This document shows positions 54,946 to 64,000 of a stretch of DNA of 64,000 nucleotides, one piece after another. Source of the stretch: an uncultured Geobacteraceae bacterium. Lineage in GTDB: Bacteria; Desulfobacterota; Desulfuromonadia; Geobacterales; Pseudopelobacteraceae. The stretch spans positions 1 through 64,000 of the forward strand of contig CAIRBT010000016.1 of NCBI GenBank assembly GCA_903876875.1. Direction: 5' to 3'. How positions within the stretch are numbered: position 1 is the first letter of the stretch; each line of letters opens with the position of its first letter. A model generated the notes under the pieces. It saw only the letters and a program-made list of their open reading frames with translations, made no database searches and was not told where the DNA came from. Both the position numbers and the translations under genes were made by a program.

Positions 54946-57744
54946 TTAATTCAGTATCCGTGGTGTAATAAAAATAAGCAGCTCCGACTTAATCTTTGAT
55001 GACTGGGAGGACTTGAACAACCGCCCCAAAAAGGGAATATCCATTAAAAATGGCACACCATCTTCCAGCAGTGTTTCGTCTTCCTTATAAATACCACCGA
55101 TAACCGTGGTTTCGCCGTCTTTCAGCAACATCTCCGTAGTGGCCTCTTTGGTATTGATCGGCGGAGGATTCCCGGCACCGGCAGAGTTGTTGGTGGCCTT
55201 GATTTCAAGCCCGATGGTGCCATTGGCATTAATGTGGGGCTTGACTTCGAGGGAGAGTGCCGCCTGAACAAACTGGGTGGTGGCGCCGGTCGTGGCTGTC
55301 GTATTACTGTAGGGGATGGATTGTCCCTGGGTAATTTTTGCCGTTTTGTTATTGAGCGTTGCGATCTTCGGCGTGGAGACGATCTTGATCAAACCAGCAG
55401 AAGCGGCCGCATTAAGTCGCATATCCAGCTGAATGTTACTGGCCAGTCGCCCGAAGGAAATTCCCATATTGGTACCGGCCATGCCGCTTTGCCCGGAAGT
55501 TAATGCCGGTGTGGTTAAACCACCAAAGCTGTTGTCCATCTGGTTTATGCCCATAAATTGTGCCGTACCGTCACGGTAATGGGCTCCCCAACTCACCCCC
55601 AGATTCATGGTAAAGGTTGACGTTGCCTCAATAATTCGCGCTTCGATCATAACCTGACGTTCCGGCACATCCATCCGTCCCAGATAGGTTCTGATATTCT
55701 CCATATCTGCCTTAATGGCGGTTACTATTAACGTATTTGTCCGCTCGTCCTCGCTGACCTTACCGACAGTGGCCGTCAAGAGACCTTCAACCTGGCTCTT
55801 CATATTTGACGTTTTGCTATAGTTGACCGGGAAATATTCCGTATGAAGCGGCTCATTTTTCAATTGGGTTTTCTTAAGTTCCAGCTCCTCCTCGGCCTGG
55901 GATCTGAATTTCCCCTTACCTTTTATGAGGATAATATTACCATCCTCACGCTTGTCGAGCCCTTTGGTATCAAGAATAATATCCAGAGCATGATCCCACG
56001 GTACATTCACCAGCTTAAGACTGATACTCCCCGTTACCTCATCTCCCAATACAAAATTTTTGTTACTGACCTCGGAGAGGAGCTGAAATATCTTGCGTAC
56101 TTCAGCATCTGCAAATTCAAGGGTCACCTTCCGTCCTTTGTACGGCCTGTTTGAGTCCGACGCTCGGCTGACCGAATCGGAAATCGGCGCAAGGGCACCG
56201 GCAACGTCATCGTCGGGTGCTGCAGAGTATACTGAGCGGGGTGAACGTTTTTTCGTTTCAAGCAACTCGAAGCTATTCAGCTCTCCATTCTTTTCACCAG
56301 CCTGTTTAAAATCGATGAAGACCATGTCACCTTCCCGGTGTAGTTCACAGGGTGTGGCACCACGGGTGGCGATACGAATTCTGGTTTCAACCCCTTTTCT
56401 GGTTTTGACCACTGCCGGGGTAATACGCAGCACCGGACTGTCAAAATGACTGGTATCAATTGACCGTTGCAACGCCGGAGGTAGGTGGGAATTTTTAAAG
56501 GTAACGGTAACAAAGCCTGCCTCTTCCACCGGCTTTTCCACATTCACGGCACCACTGACTTTGATGGAGACCCGTGAAACGTCACCGAGCAACTGGAAGT
56601 CAATCTTCTCTACGGAGGTACCCCCTCCTACCGGTTTACCGACAACAGTTCCCCCCGACTCACGCTTCACAGGTTCCGGTCGTTTTTCCGATGGTACGGT
56701 CCTCGACACTTCCGGTGCTGCATCGGGTGATGCATTCCCCGGGATGACCACCGGAACAACCGGTTGCAAAGCGGGCCGCGGAGTGCCATTTTCCTTACGT
56801 GCGTTTTTTTCAACCGTGGTCGCAACCAACTTGGTATGTACGTTCTCTTCAACCACGCTGTCTTCGAGTGTAATGACAACCCCTGCATCGGTTTTTACCG
56901 CCGTCGCTTCAGGAAAATTCCCGTTGATCCCATCGATGACGACGCGAACTTTATCCGGGTAGATACCGAGGCGAGCCGAGGCGATACCTGACGCATTCAG
57001 CGGAATCAGCCGGGTTGCCAAGCCGCTTCTGACATTCATGAGATCAATAACATAGCGCTCCGGCTTTTTGAGTCGAAACGTTTTGAAATCATCCACCTTT
57101 CCTTCGGTAGCGATAACGATCTGGTTTTTAACGATGGTGATTCCGGTCAATAATTTGGCCGGAACGTCCGGCACTGCCGCAGGAGAAGCTTCGGTAGTAA
57201 CCGTTCCTGCAACCGGTGCGGGGGGTGGCTCCGTGGGGGATACGGGAACGGGCGTTTGCGGTAACGCCGGGTTCACTTCCTCCGTCTTTTTCTCTCCGTC
57301 AGCGGGAGAAAACGAGATGCGTATGAGAGTAGGATCCTCTGATGCGACGACTACCTGGGGTTCACTATCATGCTCCAGCCCGATTTCCATGCGGGTAAAA
57401 GGGCCGACATCGGTAGTAAATGCCTTGGTAGTTACGGATTTAAAATTCCCTTGATTAATGACAAGCGGAGTAAAATCGCCGGATTGGGAAACCCGCGACA
57501 AATCAATCACCAGACGAAGGGGTGCTACTGACTTATAACAGGTATAAATAACAGGTGCTGACAGCTTGATTTCCAGGACAGTTGCGGCACCGCCCTCCTT
57601 CGTACGTACCGCAACAATGCTGACTCCTTTATGTGCTTCTGACTGTTCAGCAGCAACTGCCCGGTCCGGCACGGCACTCAATGAGCCGGCCAACACGAAA
57701 GACAGCAGTAGTGAGGGGATAACCGTATGTACTTTCCACTTCAT
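54946..57744 (-). CDS. pilQ: Type IV pilus secretin PilQ
   Basis: About 932 residues, outer-membrane secretin channel for the pilus. Start MKWKVHTVIPSLLLSF (AAGGAG upstream), signal peptide to about 30. AMIN-like peptidoglycan-binding domains at about 40-150, 205-300 and 395-510; N0/STN-type domain with VTLEFADAEVRKIFQLLSEV (about 545); N1 with YFPVNYSKTSNMKSQVEGLL (about 635); secretin core with RQVMIEARIIEATSTF, VGGIYKEDETLLEDGVP-like text and FLGRLFKSSQSSKIKSELLIF. Long for the family because of the repeated AMIN region and Pro/Thr linkers. Ten bases after pilP. The pore should be a multimer needing a pilotin; none was identified here. Confidence 0.95.
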   Translation of the reverse strand: MKWKVHTVIPSLLLSFVLAGSLSAVPDRAVAAEQSEAHKGVSIVAVRTKEGGAATVLEIKLSAPVIYTCYKSVAPLRLVIDLSRVSQSGDFTPLVINQGNFKSVTTKAFTTDVGPFTRMEIGLEHDSEPQVVVASEDPTLIRISFSPADGEKKTEEVNPALPQTPVPVSPTEPPPAPVAGTVTTEASPAAVPDVPAKLLTGITIVKNQIVIATEGKVDDFKTFRLKKPERYVIDLMNVRSGLATRLIPLNASGIASARLGIYPDKVRVVIDGINGNFPEATAVKTDAGVVITLEDSVVEENVHTKLVATTVEKNARKENGTPRPALQPVVPVVIPGNASPDAAPEVSRTVPSEKRPEPVKRESGGTVVGKPVGGGTSVEKIDFQLLGDVSRVSIKVSGAVNVEKPVEEAGFVTVTFKNSHLPPALQRSIDTSHFDSPVLRITPAVVKTRKGVETRIRIATRGATPCELHREGDMVFIDFKQAGEKNGELNSFELLETKKRSPRSVYSAAPDDDVAGALAPISDSVSRASDSNRPYKGRKVTLEFADAEVRKIFQLLSEVSNKNFVLGDEVTGSISLKLVNVPWDHALDIILDTKGLDKREDGNIILIKGKGKFRSQAEEELELKKTQLKNEPLHTEYFPVNYSKTSNMKSQVEGLLTATVGKVSEDERTNTLIVTAIKADMENIRTYLGRMDVPERQVMIEARIIEATSTFTMNLGVSWGAHYRDGTAQFMGINQMDNSFGGLTTPALTSGQSGMAGTNMGISFGRLASNIQLDMRLNAAASAGLIKIVSTPKIATLNNKTAKITQGQSIPYSNTTATTGATTQFVQAALSLEVKPHINANGTIGLEIKATNNSAGAGNPPPINTKEATTEMLLKDGETTVIGGIYKEDETLLEDGVPFLMDIPFLGRLFKSSQSSKIKSELLIFITPRILN

Positions 57745-57754
57745 GCGGAACTCC

Positions 57755-58297
57755 TTATTGCTTTCTGGGGAGGGTAAGTCTGGTTTTTTCTTTTCTGACC
57801 CTGCCATTATCGTCTTTAAACATTTCAACGACTTCTACTCCCTGTGCATCAATCGCCGTGATTTTGCCATCATTGACACCAATGGACATGCCGACTTTCA
57901 GCACATACCCCTTGCCACCCGGGTCGGTAACCATGGCCCGGTTATCCCGACCACCGAGCAGTAATCCTATCATTTTAAACTGATTTATTTCATAGCTGTG
58001 AATCGGCAGAGTGTTTCGAGGTGAGGATTTGACCACCACCGACGGAGTCTTCTTTGCATCATTCTTGGCAACAACAAAAGGCTTGAACGGGTCTTTTTTG
58101 TTGCTGAAGTCAAACTGACTTGCCGAGATGGGCGGCGACTGTATAAGAGAAGTAAGCTGCTTCTGGACAGGCTTCCGCACGGCGGGCGTCGACGGGGAAA
58201 CGGCGGTGGGAGCAGGTTCGTTCTTTTGACATGCAACAGAGGTCAGCAGACAAAACGACACCACGACCACTGTTGTAAGGCTATTTTTTGGGAGCAT
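57755..58297 (-). CDS. pilP: Pilus assembly lipoprotein PilP
   Basis: About 180 residues from the ATG at 58297 (an ATG at 58309 is also possible; a longer frame from 58387 is open inside pilO). Lipobox SVAC at about 20, Pro/Ser-rich linker, then the PilP core: KKDPFKPFVVAK, YEINQFKMIGLLLGG, NRAMVTDPGGKGYVLKVGMSIG. PilP connects PilN-PilO in the inner membrane with PilQ. Its start overlaps the end of pilO. Confidence 0.94.
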   Translation of the reverse strand: MLPKNSLTTVVVVSFCLLTSVACQKNEPAPTAVSPSTPAVRKPVQKQLTSLIQSPPISASQFDFSNKKDPFKPFVVAKNDAKKTPSVVVKSSPRNTLPIHSYEINQFKMIGLLLGGRDNRAMVTDPGGKGYVLKVGMSIGVNDGKITAIDAQGVEVVEMFKDDNGRVRKEKTRLTLPRKQ

Positions 58298-58889
58298 TCT
58301 TGGTGGCATCCGAAATCTCTTTCTTGTCAAGGAAGCGGAACGTTGTCGCCAGACAGGTGACCTTGGTAACCATGCGATTACCGACACTCTTGATGTCGGA
58401 AAACGCTACATTTGAAATATTGACAATACGCGGCAACGTGGCAACGGCGGCAAAGAAATTAGCAACACTGTAGTAAGAACCGGAGACGATAATATCAACC
58501 GGTACTTCTGCATAAAAATCCTTCACTACTTCATTTCTCGGTCGAAACGTCAGAAAATCAAGTCCGGCACTGATCCCCAACGTGGTAATACTCGTCAGCA
58601 ATGTGGGGATTTCCCGGGAGTTTGGAAGCTCTGTCAGAGCCTGAGCCAGTTCCTGATTCAGTTGTTCATACTCGTTCTGTGTTCGCGGCAGATTGGCTGC
58701 AATGTTCGATTTTTCGGATATTTCTCCCTGTAATTTCGCCAAATCGGTATGAAGTGCCTTTAATTCGTCGGATTTGGGAAGGTAGAGAAACCATATCAGT
58801 GCGGCAACCTCGACAATGGCTATCCCAACAAGCACCAGGAGTTTCTTTTTGATCGGCAGCTTTATCAGCTTTTCTATGTTTGGATCCAT
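58281..58889 (-). CDS. pilO: Pilus assembly protein PilO
   Basis: 202 residues. TM helix about 15-36 (KKLLVLVGIAIVEVAALIWFLY in part), coiled coil about 42-95, then a ferredoxin-like domain (about 100-190) with FRPRNEVVKDFYAEVPVDI, typical of PilO. Heterodimerises with PilN in the inner-membrane alignment complex. The ATG is 61 bases after pilN. Confidence 0.94.
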   Translation of the reverse strand: MDPNIEKLIKLPIKKKLLVLVGIAIVEVAALIWFLYLPKSDELKALHTDLAKLQGEISEKSNIAANLPRTQNEYEQLNQELAQALTELPNSREIPTLLTSITTLGISAGLDFLTFRPRNEVVKDFYAEVPVDIIVSGSYYSVANFFAAVATLPRIVNISNVAFSDIKSVGNRMVTKVTCLATTFRFLDKKEISDATKNAPKK

Positions 58890-58949
58890 ACTCAGGTCAC
58901 CTGCATACGCGAATAGATTAGTTCGTTTCCGCCCGGAAAGGATGCATTA

Positions 58950-59531
58950 TTATTTACCGGCAACGGGAGTAGCAACCGGAGGACGCCCCGTATCTGGCCG
59001 AAGTTTTAGACTCAGGTCAAACTTTTTGAGTTTTGCCCCCCCCAACTCTGCCTGTTCAGAAACCAGTAGTTCAACAGCCGTGAAGTTACTGGAGGAATCA
59101 AGCGCCTTCATAAAGTGGGCTATCAACTCCTCTGTAGGGGAAATACCGGAAATTTTCACATCGGTACCAGATTCCACATAGCTGGTAAGCCATAACTGCT
59201 CTGGAGTAAGATCACTGAGTACCACCAACCGCTGTGCCGGACCGGTTTTGTTTTTTCTCAACTGGATAAGCACATCCAGTTTTTTCTTTACCTCTTCCTT
59301 AAGTTTTTTAATTTCTTCTAACTTACCCAACTTTGACTTAAGTTCATTGATTTTACCGTTGGCAGCACCAATATCTCCCTGGGCAGTGGCCACCTGTGAG
59401 CGTTTAACCATATAGAGCGAGCCCACAGCCATCGCAAGCAGGATAATGACGACTCCGGCGACAATAAGCTGCTGGATAGCCGTTTCTTTCTTTTTGGAAG
59501 TTTTGACCGGCAACAGGTTTATTTTGATCAT
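58950..59531 (-). CDS. pilN: Pilus assembly protein PilN
   Basis: 193 residues. MIKINLLP at the N-terminus is the conserved cytoplasmic motif that binds PilM. TM about 22-44; coiled coil about 50-95; PilN periplasmic domain with RLVVLSDLTPEQLWLTSY (about 102) and VKISGISPTEELIAHFM. ATG overlaps the pilM stop by four bases, indicating coupling. Confidence 0.95.
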   Translation of the reverse strand: MIKINLLPVKTSKKKETAIQQLIVAGVVIILLAMAVGSLYMVKRSQVATAQGDIGAANGKINELKSKLGKLEEIKKLKEEVKKKLDVLIQLRKNKTGPAQRLVVLSDLTPEQLWLTSYVESGTDVKISGISPTEELIAHFMKALDSSSNFTAVELLVSEQAELGGAKLKKFDLSLKLRPDTGRPPVATPVAGK

Positions 59532-60583
59532 TTGTCCCCCACCCTCCTGAGGGCAAGTCCAACCGGCACCGCCATAAGAGGAGCGATTTCCTGAAGATAT
59601 TCGGGATCGAACTCCTTTTCATTGTAGGTAAGCTTCTTAAAAGGGTTGAGGCCTTCGACGGTTAAGCCTGTTTTTTTGGAAATGGCAGAGATGAGATTAT
59701 ACACTTTGGAGCAACCACCGCTGACATACACCCTGCTAATTCGCTCCTCACTGGCGGTTGAATTATAAAAATCAAGTGAACGACGAATTTCCATGGTTAT
59801 GGTATCATTTACCCTTTCAATAACACCCTTGAGTGTTCCGTTATCCAACTCATGAGCCACTAATTTACCACCCTCGGCCTCCTGAGCAGTTACCCCCAAC
59901 TGTTTCTGAATCTCCTCCGTATAAAGGTTGCCCCCCATCTGGACATCACGGGTGAACAGCGTCATACCGTCCTTGATCACGTTGATGTTCATGACGCTGG
60001 CACCAATATTCAGCAGGGCTATTATTTCTCCCGGTCTGGTATCATAATTAATTTCAAAGGCATTTTGAACCGCAAATGAATCAACATCAACGACCGACAG
60101 CTGTAAACCGGCCTCACCGAATACCGCCACATAATCGTTAATAACCTCTTTTTTACTGGCAACCAATAGCACGTTCATCTTGGAATTATCTTGAGGGACG
60201 GGAGATAAAATTTGAAAATCCATATTCACATCGTTGATATCAAAGGGTATATACTGTTCTGCTTCCCATGATATCTGATCTTCCAATTGCTCCTGTGCCA
60301 TGGCTGAAAGCACAATTTTCCGGATGATTACAGAATTCCCCGAAATGGAGCAGGCAACTTCTTTTGCCTTGATACCAAGACTGGCGACCAGATTCGTAAT
60401 AACCGTAGAGATTGCGGAACTATCCATCAAGGTATTGTCAACAATCGCCTCAGACGGCAATGGACATATACCCACGTTGAGCAGAATAAAGTTCCCCTTG
60501 CTCTCCTTCAGCTGGACAACTTTAATCGAGCTTGAACCGATATCAATACCAAGAACCTCTTTTTTCTTCGCAAAAAGGAACAT
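59528..60583 (-). CDS. pilM: Pilus assembly ATPase-like protein PilM
   Basis: About 351 residues, actin-fold cytoplasmic protein that binds the N-terminus of PilN. VLGIDIGSSSIKVVQL at the N-terminus, DQISWEAEQYIPFDINDVNMDF (about 100, split), GEIIALLNIGASVMNINV and VYVSGGCSKVYNLISAI are standard. I use the ATG at 60583 (MFLFAKKKEV); a longer frame to 60622 overlaps the HTH gene. First pil gene of the assembly block, 11 bases after the HTH regulator. Confidence 0.95.
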   Translation of the reverse strand: MFLFAKKKEVLGIDIGSSSIKVVQLKESKGNFILLNVGICPLPSEAIVDNTLMDSSAISTVITNLVASLGIKAKEVACSISGNSVIIRKIVLSAMAQEQLEDQISWEAEQYIPFDINDVNMDFQILSPVPQDNSKMNVLLVASKKEVINDYVAVFGEAGLQLSVVDVDSFAVQNAFEINYDTRPGEIIALLNIGASVMNINVIKDGMTLFTRDVQMGGNLYTEEIQKQLGVTAQEAEGGKLVAHELDNGTLKGVIERVNDTITMEIRRSLDFYNSTASEERISRVYVSGGCSKVYNLISAISKKTGLTVEGLNPFKKLTYNEKEFDPEYLQEIAPLMAVPVGLALRRVGDK

Positions 60584-60594
60584 AGTGAAACCTG

Positions 60595-60801
60595 TCAGGT
60601 CGGATCGGGAAAAACTTTGCACTTTTCCTCAAGGCCATAGCCCAGTGCCAAAATAATCTTACGCATCGTCTCCATCCGGCAGAGTTCACCCCGCTCAATT
60701 CTGCCAACAGTCAACACTGAAATAGTTGCCTTGCGGGCAAGCTCCGACTTGCTCATCAAGCGTGACTCACGAATTGCTTTAACGTTATTGGTGCATTCCA
60801 T
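60595..60801 (-). CDS. Small XRE-type helix-turn-helix regulator
   Basis: 68 residues, essentially one HTH domain: AIRESRLMSKSELARKATISV followed by LTVGRIERGELCRM, with the helix-turn-helix at about 16-40 and ALGYGLEEKCKVFPD at the end. It is the HTH_3/Cro type. ATG follows AAGAGG at about eight bases. Directly upstream of pilM (11 bases), it may regulate the pilus operon or itself; palindromic and direct-repeat DNA lies just upstream (60841-60879). Confidence 0.85.
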   Translation of the reverse strand: MECTNNVKAIRESRLMSKSELARKATISVLTVGRIERGELCRMETMRKIILALGYGLEEKCKVFPDPT

Positions 60802-60840
60802 AAATTTAGCCTCTTATTTCATCGTATTATCTCATTTCTA

Positions 60841-60879
60841 TCACAATTGTAACCCGTGTCAATATAATTTCATATAATT
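60841..60879. promoter_or_regulatory. Operator/promoter-like region upstream of the HTH and pilM genes
   Basis: TCACAATTGTAA (60841-60852) is a near-perfect palindrome (one mismatched pair). TGTCAA (60857-60862) is TTGACA on the minus strand. ATATAATT occurs twice exactly one helical turn apart (60862-60869, 60872-60879). A GATAAT -10 lies at about 60825. The set looks like an autoregulated HTH promoter. Confidence 0.5.
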
Positions 60880-60924
60880 ATTATGACTTCATGCAAAAAA
60901 TGTCCTAAAACAGCTGGTTACCAA

Positions 60925-61455
60925 TTATTTCTTAAGGAGAGAGACCCTCCCCGTACCGGCAACGGTTATCACATATTTTTGTACCGATCCAGCGTTGAGG
61001 GATACATTACCGTCACTCATAACACCGTTCGGTGCCTTCAACGTCACGGTACCGTTGGTATTAAACTGAAGAGAAACGTTTGCAGCAGAGGTTCCCCCCG
61101 CCAAACTTTTCATAGTAACCTGAGAGGATATTTTGGTATTTCTCAGCGGCACGCTGTTCCAGCAGTTCCCGGCATTATTATAACTTATCCAGCTATAGTT
61201 GCTGCTGTTCGGCTTGAACACCACCATCTGGGGAGTATTAACTGCAACGGCTGTTGATTTCGCTTCACGGAGTACGGAAACCATTCCCCGTGCCGTTTCT
61301 TTATATATCTGTGACTGTTGCATGTCGCGTACCGTCGGAATGGCCAGTGCCATCAAAATGCCGATAACGGCCATCGTGACCATGAGTTCAAAGAACGAAA
61401 ACCCCTCTGCCCCCTGCTTAAATGATTTCAACACACGCCAGTGGTACCCACACAT
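60925..61455 (-). CDS. FimT/GspH-type minor pseudopilin
   Basis: 176 residues. Prepilin cleavage site after Gly in AEGFSFFELMVTMAVIGILM: the mature protein begins Phe with Glu at +5, then a hydrophobic stretch to about residue 40, as in type IV pilins and GspH/FimT/FimU. The rest contains SVLREAKSTAVAVNTPQMVV and LQFNTNGTVTLKAPNG, beta-type and FimT-like. The leader is about 18 residues from the ATG at 61455; a GTG eight codons in would shorten it. In the usual minor pilin order, pilV, pilW and pilX would lie further right, beyond the window. Confidence 0.9.
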   Translation of the reverse strand: MCGYHWRVLKSFKQGAEGFSFFELMVTMAVIGILMALAIPTVRDMQQSQIYKETARGMVSVLREAKSTAVAVNTPQMVVFKPNSSNYSWISYNNAGNCWNSVPLRNTKISSQVTMKSLAGGTSAANVSLQFNTNGTVTLKAPNGVMSDGNVSLNAGSVQKYVITVAGTGRVSLLKK

Positions 61456-61479
61456 TAACTGTTCCCCTCCCCCACCGAA

Positions 61480-64000
61480 CTATTTTTGACGCCAATAGAG
61501 TGGGAGCACACTGCCCCCCGCTGCCGGTATCATGGGGGGGATGCTTCCCCCGGTACCGATCATGGATTTTATGGAACCGCCCGGATCTACAATAAGCACA
61601 ACCCCCGATGGAATGCCGGTTCCGATCAGGGTACTCCGGTCGGTTCTCAGCAGATTATGGCCGGCGGTATCCTTTGCCAGCAGGTTATCAGTTGCAGATC
61701 GGACAGAATTCCCGTCATTGGTAGCGTCATAGTTCAAGGCTGCATTGCCATTAAGATAGTTCAGGGCATATTCCCGCGAAATACCAAGGTTGGCTGAACA
61801 GGACAACGCAGACACCACCGGCGTCGGCATGAACGTGGTAAAATAGGCCACCTTGTTGAATACCGCCGGTGCGGAAAGCACCTTTTCCCCCAAAGATACC
61901 TTGGTGGTATACGGTGCGGTGTCGGTCGAATCGACAAGCCGAATGAACCAACCATAGTTCGTGGTACTGGAAAGTGCATTCTGCACTGCGGCAACAACGG
62001 CCTTACCGGCGGTTGAAGTGTCGGCCTGTTGCAATTGATCCTGGGTGACATCGACCATACTGTTTTCATACACCGGAGACGTCTGCCCCCGGTCTTTCAA
62101 GGCATAGAGGCGGTCGGTGACATTGGTATTCAAAGGATGTTCCCGATCACCGGTGCCAAAATAGAGCAGCTTGTAGCCGGACTCGGAGACGACGGACGGA
62201 CCAAAAAAGATTTTCCGTCCGGTGTCAGTCGTGGCAGCACTGCCGGTTACCCCACCGGTTGTTGAGGTAAGGGGATAGCCATAATTTGAGCTGAATATCA
62301 TGGCACCGGTCCAGTTGGCCGTGGAACTGTTGCCAACGGAGAACCTCCAGATATTTCCTCCGGTATCGGCTCCATAGAGAGTATCCGTATAACCGGTGTG
62401 ATTCGAATCTATCACCGCTATCTGACTGGGAAAGGAGTACTTCATGGTGGCATCATATACCTGTGTTGCGCTATTACTGCCACTCCCCCCACTATACCCC
62501 CATAGTTTGGTGCCACTTGTGGTAAATATCGGAGCTTTATTGCTGCCGAGTGTGGCCACTTCAATCAGATAGATCCCCCTCCCCTTCGGATACAACGCAT
62601 AGGGAGCCGTACCAGTACCATCGGCATTCTTCACCGGTCCGGTGCCGGAATTCCCCGATGTGCCACCGGCTCCGGTACCGTTATAGTTCTGGGTGGCACC
62701 GTAGCGACCGTCTTCGTTAAGATTGTCATACCCAGCCCCGATAACCGCCACTATTTTTTCCGCTCCACCGATCTTCATCTTGACGATTTTCGGTTCGCTC
62801 CACGTTTCACCAAGCTCGCTGTAACCGCTCCTGCTGTTTGAAATGGTCCAGAGCAGCGTCGGTGCCGTAGGATCGGACACATCCAGGGCATAATAAGCAC
62901 CGGTTGTACCGGTCGTTGAGGATGCCACACCACCACCGCGCCGCTCACCAAAGATGATGATCGCCTTATCTCCATTGGCTGAAGAGATGGTTCCATCGTT
63001 GGCCTTGCTGTAAATATAGGCGGTCGGTGACGAGTCAACAAAATAGGTGTGGTTAACACTGGTGATATATTGCAAATTGGGCAACAGGTCAGGGGGGATG
63101 AATGCCCACGCTTCACTGCCGTCACAGTCTTTAAATGCGTGGAGCATACCATCATTACTGCCGACAAAGATCATTGTTTTGTTAATCGAACAGTTCGCTT
63201 CGTTGGTGGTATTAAAAGTGTAGGCGGCATAATTAACAATCAAGGGGCGGGAGTGCAACACATCCCCCATCAACCAGTTGCGGCTGTCGGTGGTGGCATT
63301 TCCGGGGGTTTCCAGATAGGCATCCTGCCCGTACATAAAGTTAATGAGTTTACCAGCACCAGTGGTGTCGGTGGAACCGGCACCGAAAAGCAAGGGGGCC
63401 GTGACATTAGTACTGTTAAAAACACTCAAGGAGGTGGCGGCCGTTGAAGTCATCGTATACAGGGTTCTATTGGAACTGCTGATCGGGGCGGTCAGGTTTC
63501 TCAGTACGTCACCGGTGCCGCCATCATTAACATTACCGGCATCGGCACCACCAATACTCCAGTAGGATTGGGCGGTTGGCTTAAACGTACCGCTCAAAGT
63601 CCCGGTCGGCAGCGTGCCCCCGGTAAGGTCATCCACTCCATTGCCATCAACATCCACCCAGGTAGCATAATTTGAGTTAACATCAATAACGTTATCCGCC
63701 CCATCCAGGCCAAATTTTTTGAGATTACCCAACCAGTATTTGTTGTTCATCGGCTTAAAAAACCCCATATAGATCCGGTTGGCACCGTAGGTCCTGTTCT
63801 GGGGACTGACCGGCACAACCGGTGCCACAAAGGAGCTGTTGACCGATGCAATGGTGGCAAAGATCTGGGTAAGGGCCGAGGCGAGGGTATTTTGGGAACC
63901 GGCGTCATAATAATGGCCATGGCCGTGGGTATCATCGGTTGCCGTGGTTAACATATTGACCGCAGACTGGTCTGCCCCTGCCAAGCCAAAGCCGATGAAG
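61480..64000 (-). CDS. pilY1: PilY1-like type IV pilus tip/adhesin protein (5' end cut)
   Basis: At least 839 residues, running off the right edge, so the N-terminus is missing. The visible start is the end of a vWA-type region (ATDDTHGHGHYYDAGSQNTL, LTQIFATIASVNSSF), followed by the C-terminal beta-propeller typical of PilY1/PilC (ANRIYMGFFKPMNNKYWLGNLK, MIFVGSNDGMLHAFKD, EAWAFIPPDLLPNLQY, FVDSSPTAYI, KAIIIFGERRGG, YALDVSDPTAPTLLW). DVDGNGVDDLTGG is a calcium-loop motif. It would sit at the pilus tip with the minor pilins and help adhesion. Family assignment is secure; which of the usual PilY1 paralogues is not. Confidence 0.92.
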   Translation of the reverse strand, partial: FIGFGLAGADQSAVNMLTTATDDTHGHGHYYDAGSQNTLASALTQIFATIASVNSSFVAPVVPVSPQNRTYGANRIYMGFFKPMNNKYWLGNLKKFGLDGADNVIDVNSNYATWVDVDGNGVDDLTGGTLPTGTLSGTFKPTAQSYWSIGGADAGNVNDGGTGDVLRNLTAPISSSNRTLYTMTSTAATSLSVFNSTNVTAPLLFGAGSTDTTGAGKLINFMYGQDAYLETPGNATTDSRNWLMGDVLHSRPLIVNYAAYTFNTTNEANCSINKTMIFVGSNDGMLHAFKDCDGSEAWAFIPPDLLPNLQYITSVNHTYFVDSSPTAYIYSKANDGTISSANGDKAIIIFGERRGGGVASSTTGTTGAYYALDVSDPTAPTLLWTISNSRSGYSELGETWSEPKIVKMKIGGAEKIVAVIGAGYDNLNEDGRYGATQNYNGTGAGGTSGNSGTGPVKNADGTGTAPYALYPKGRGIYLIEVATLGSNKAPIFTTSGTKLWGYSGGSGSNSATQVYDATMKYSFPSQIAVIDSNHTGYTDTLYGADTGGNIWRFSVGNSSTANWTGAMIFSSNYGYPLTSTTGGVTGSAATTDTGRKIFFGPSVVSESGYKLLYFGTGDREHPLNTNVTDRLYALKDRGQTSPVYENSMVDVTQDQLQQADTSTAGKAVVAAVQNALSSTTNYGWFIRLVDSTDTAPYTTKVSLGEKVLSAPAVFNKVAYFTTFMPTPVVSALSCSANLGISREYALNYLNGNAALNYDATNDGNSVRSATDNLLAKDTAGHNLLRTDRSTLIGTGIPSGVVLIVDPGGSIKSMIGTGGSIPPMIPAAGGSVLPLYWRQK

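Overview
The window reads as chromosome of a mid-GC, Gram-negative, Geobacter-like bacterium (Desulfuromonadota/Geobacterales is my inference). The reasons are the block glyA-rpiB-fabF-acpP-fabG-fabD-fabH-plsX-rpmF-yceD, a pilMNOPQ cluster with FimT-type pseudopilin and PilY1, many large PAS-rich hybrid histidine kinases, one of them carrying a c-type haem motif, and a CFI-box C-terminal anchor. No rRNA, tRNA, CRISPR array or intact insertion sequence was seen.

Layout. 1-1600 is a gene graveyard: a frameshifted RAYT/IS200-like transposase end, the C-terminal tail of a lost RTX-type protein, degenerate repeats and one small membrane ORF. 1649-4200 holds pnp and rpsO. 4336-21388 is a 17-kb signalling island: one hybrid kinase on the minus strand and, divergently, a stand-alone receiver followed by four more sensor kinases (Cache/HAMP, CHASE, haem-c DUF3365 and a multi-PAS kinase with two receivers and an Hpt). 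None of them carries a DNA-binding or enzymatic output domain. 21639-24872 is a two-gene operon for a phosphate-type periplasmic binding protein and a methyl-accepting chemotaxis protein, with a near-consensus promoter.

25016-34460 is core metabolism on the minus strand: bioA, then one long operon from a strong promoter at 34433-34460 through yceD, rpmF, plsX, fabHDG, acpP, fabF, rpiB and glyA. 34482-40754 is a tightly packed minus-strand run: queD, queE, an unknown gene, rlmD, a TPR protein, a Ppx/GppA phosphatase and malQ. 40867-44465 has an O-acetylhomoserine sulfhydrylase divergent from a SulP anion transporter; the 600-bp gap holds a 56-codon ORF and a 96-bp inverted-repeat element. 44476-46199 is bioB-bioD, with a convincing BirA operator over the promoter.

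46361-54901 is mostly exported or membrane proteins: a cohesin-like/dockerin-like protein, a small membrane protein, an outer-membrane barrel candidate, a lipoprotein made of a lone DsbC N-terminal-like domain, a 1546-residue lipoprotein with Ig-like repeats and a CFI-box anchor, and a small lipoprotein. 54946-64000 is the type IV pilus cluster, read right to left: pilY1 (cut by the window edge), fimT-like pseudopilin, a small HTH regulator, then pilM, pilN, pilO, pilP and pilQ.

Best candidates for something undescribed are the orphan multi-kinase phosphorelay island with its haem-c sensor, the binding-protein/chemoreceptor pair, the inverted-repeat element with a five-codon ORF upstream of sulP, and the HTH regulator inside the pilus operon with operator-like repeats. 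All functional assignments come from reading motifs by eye; no database search was run.
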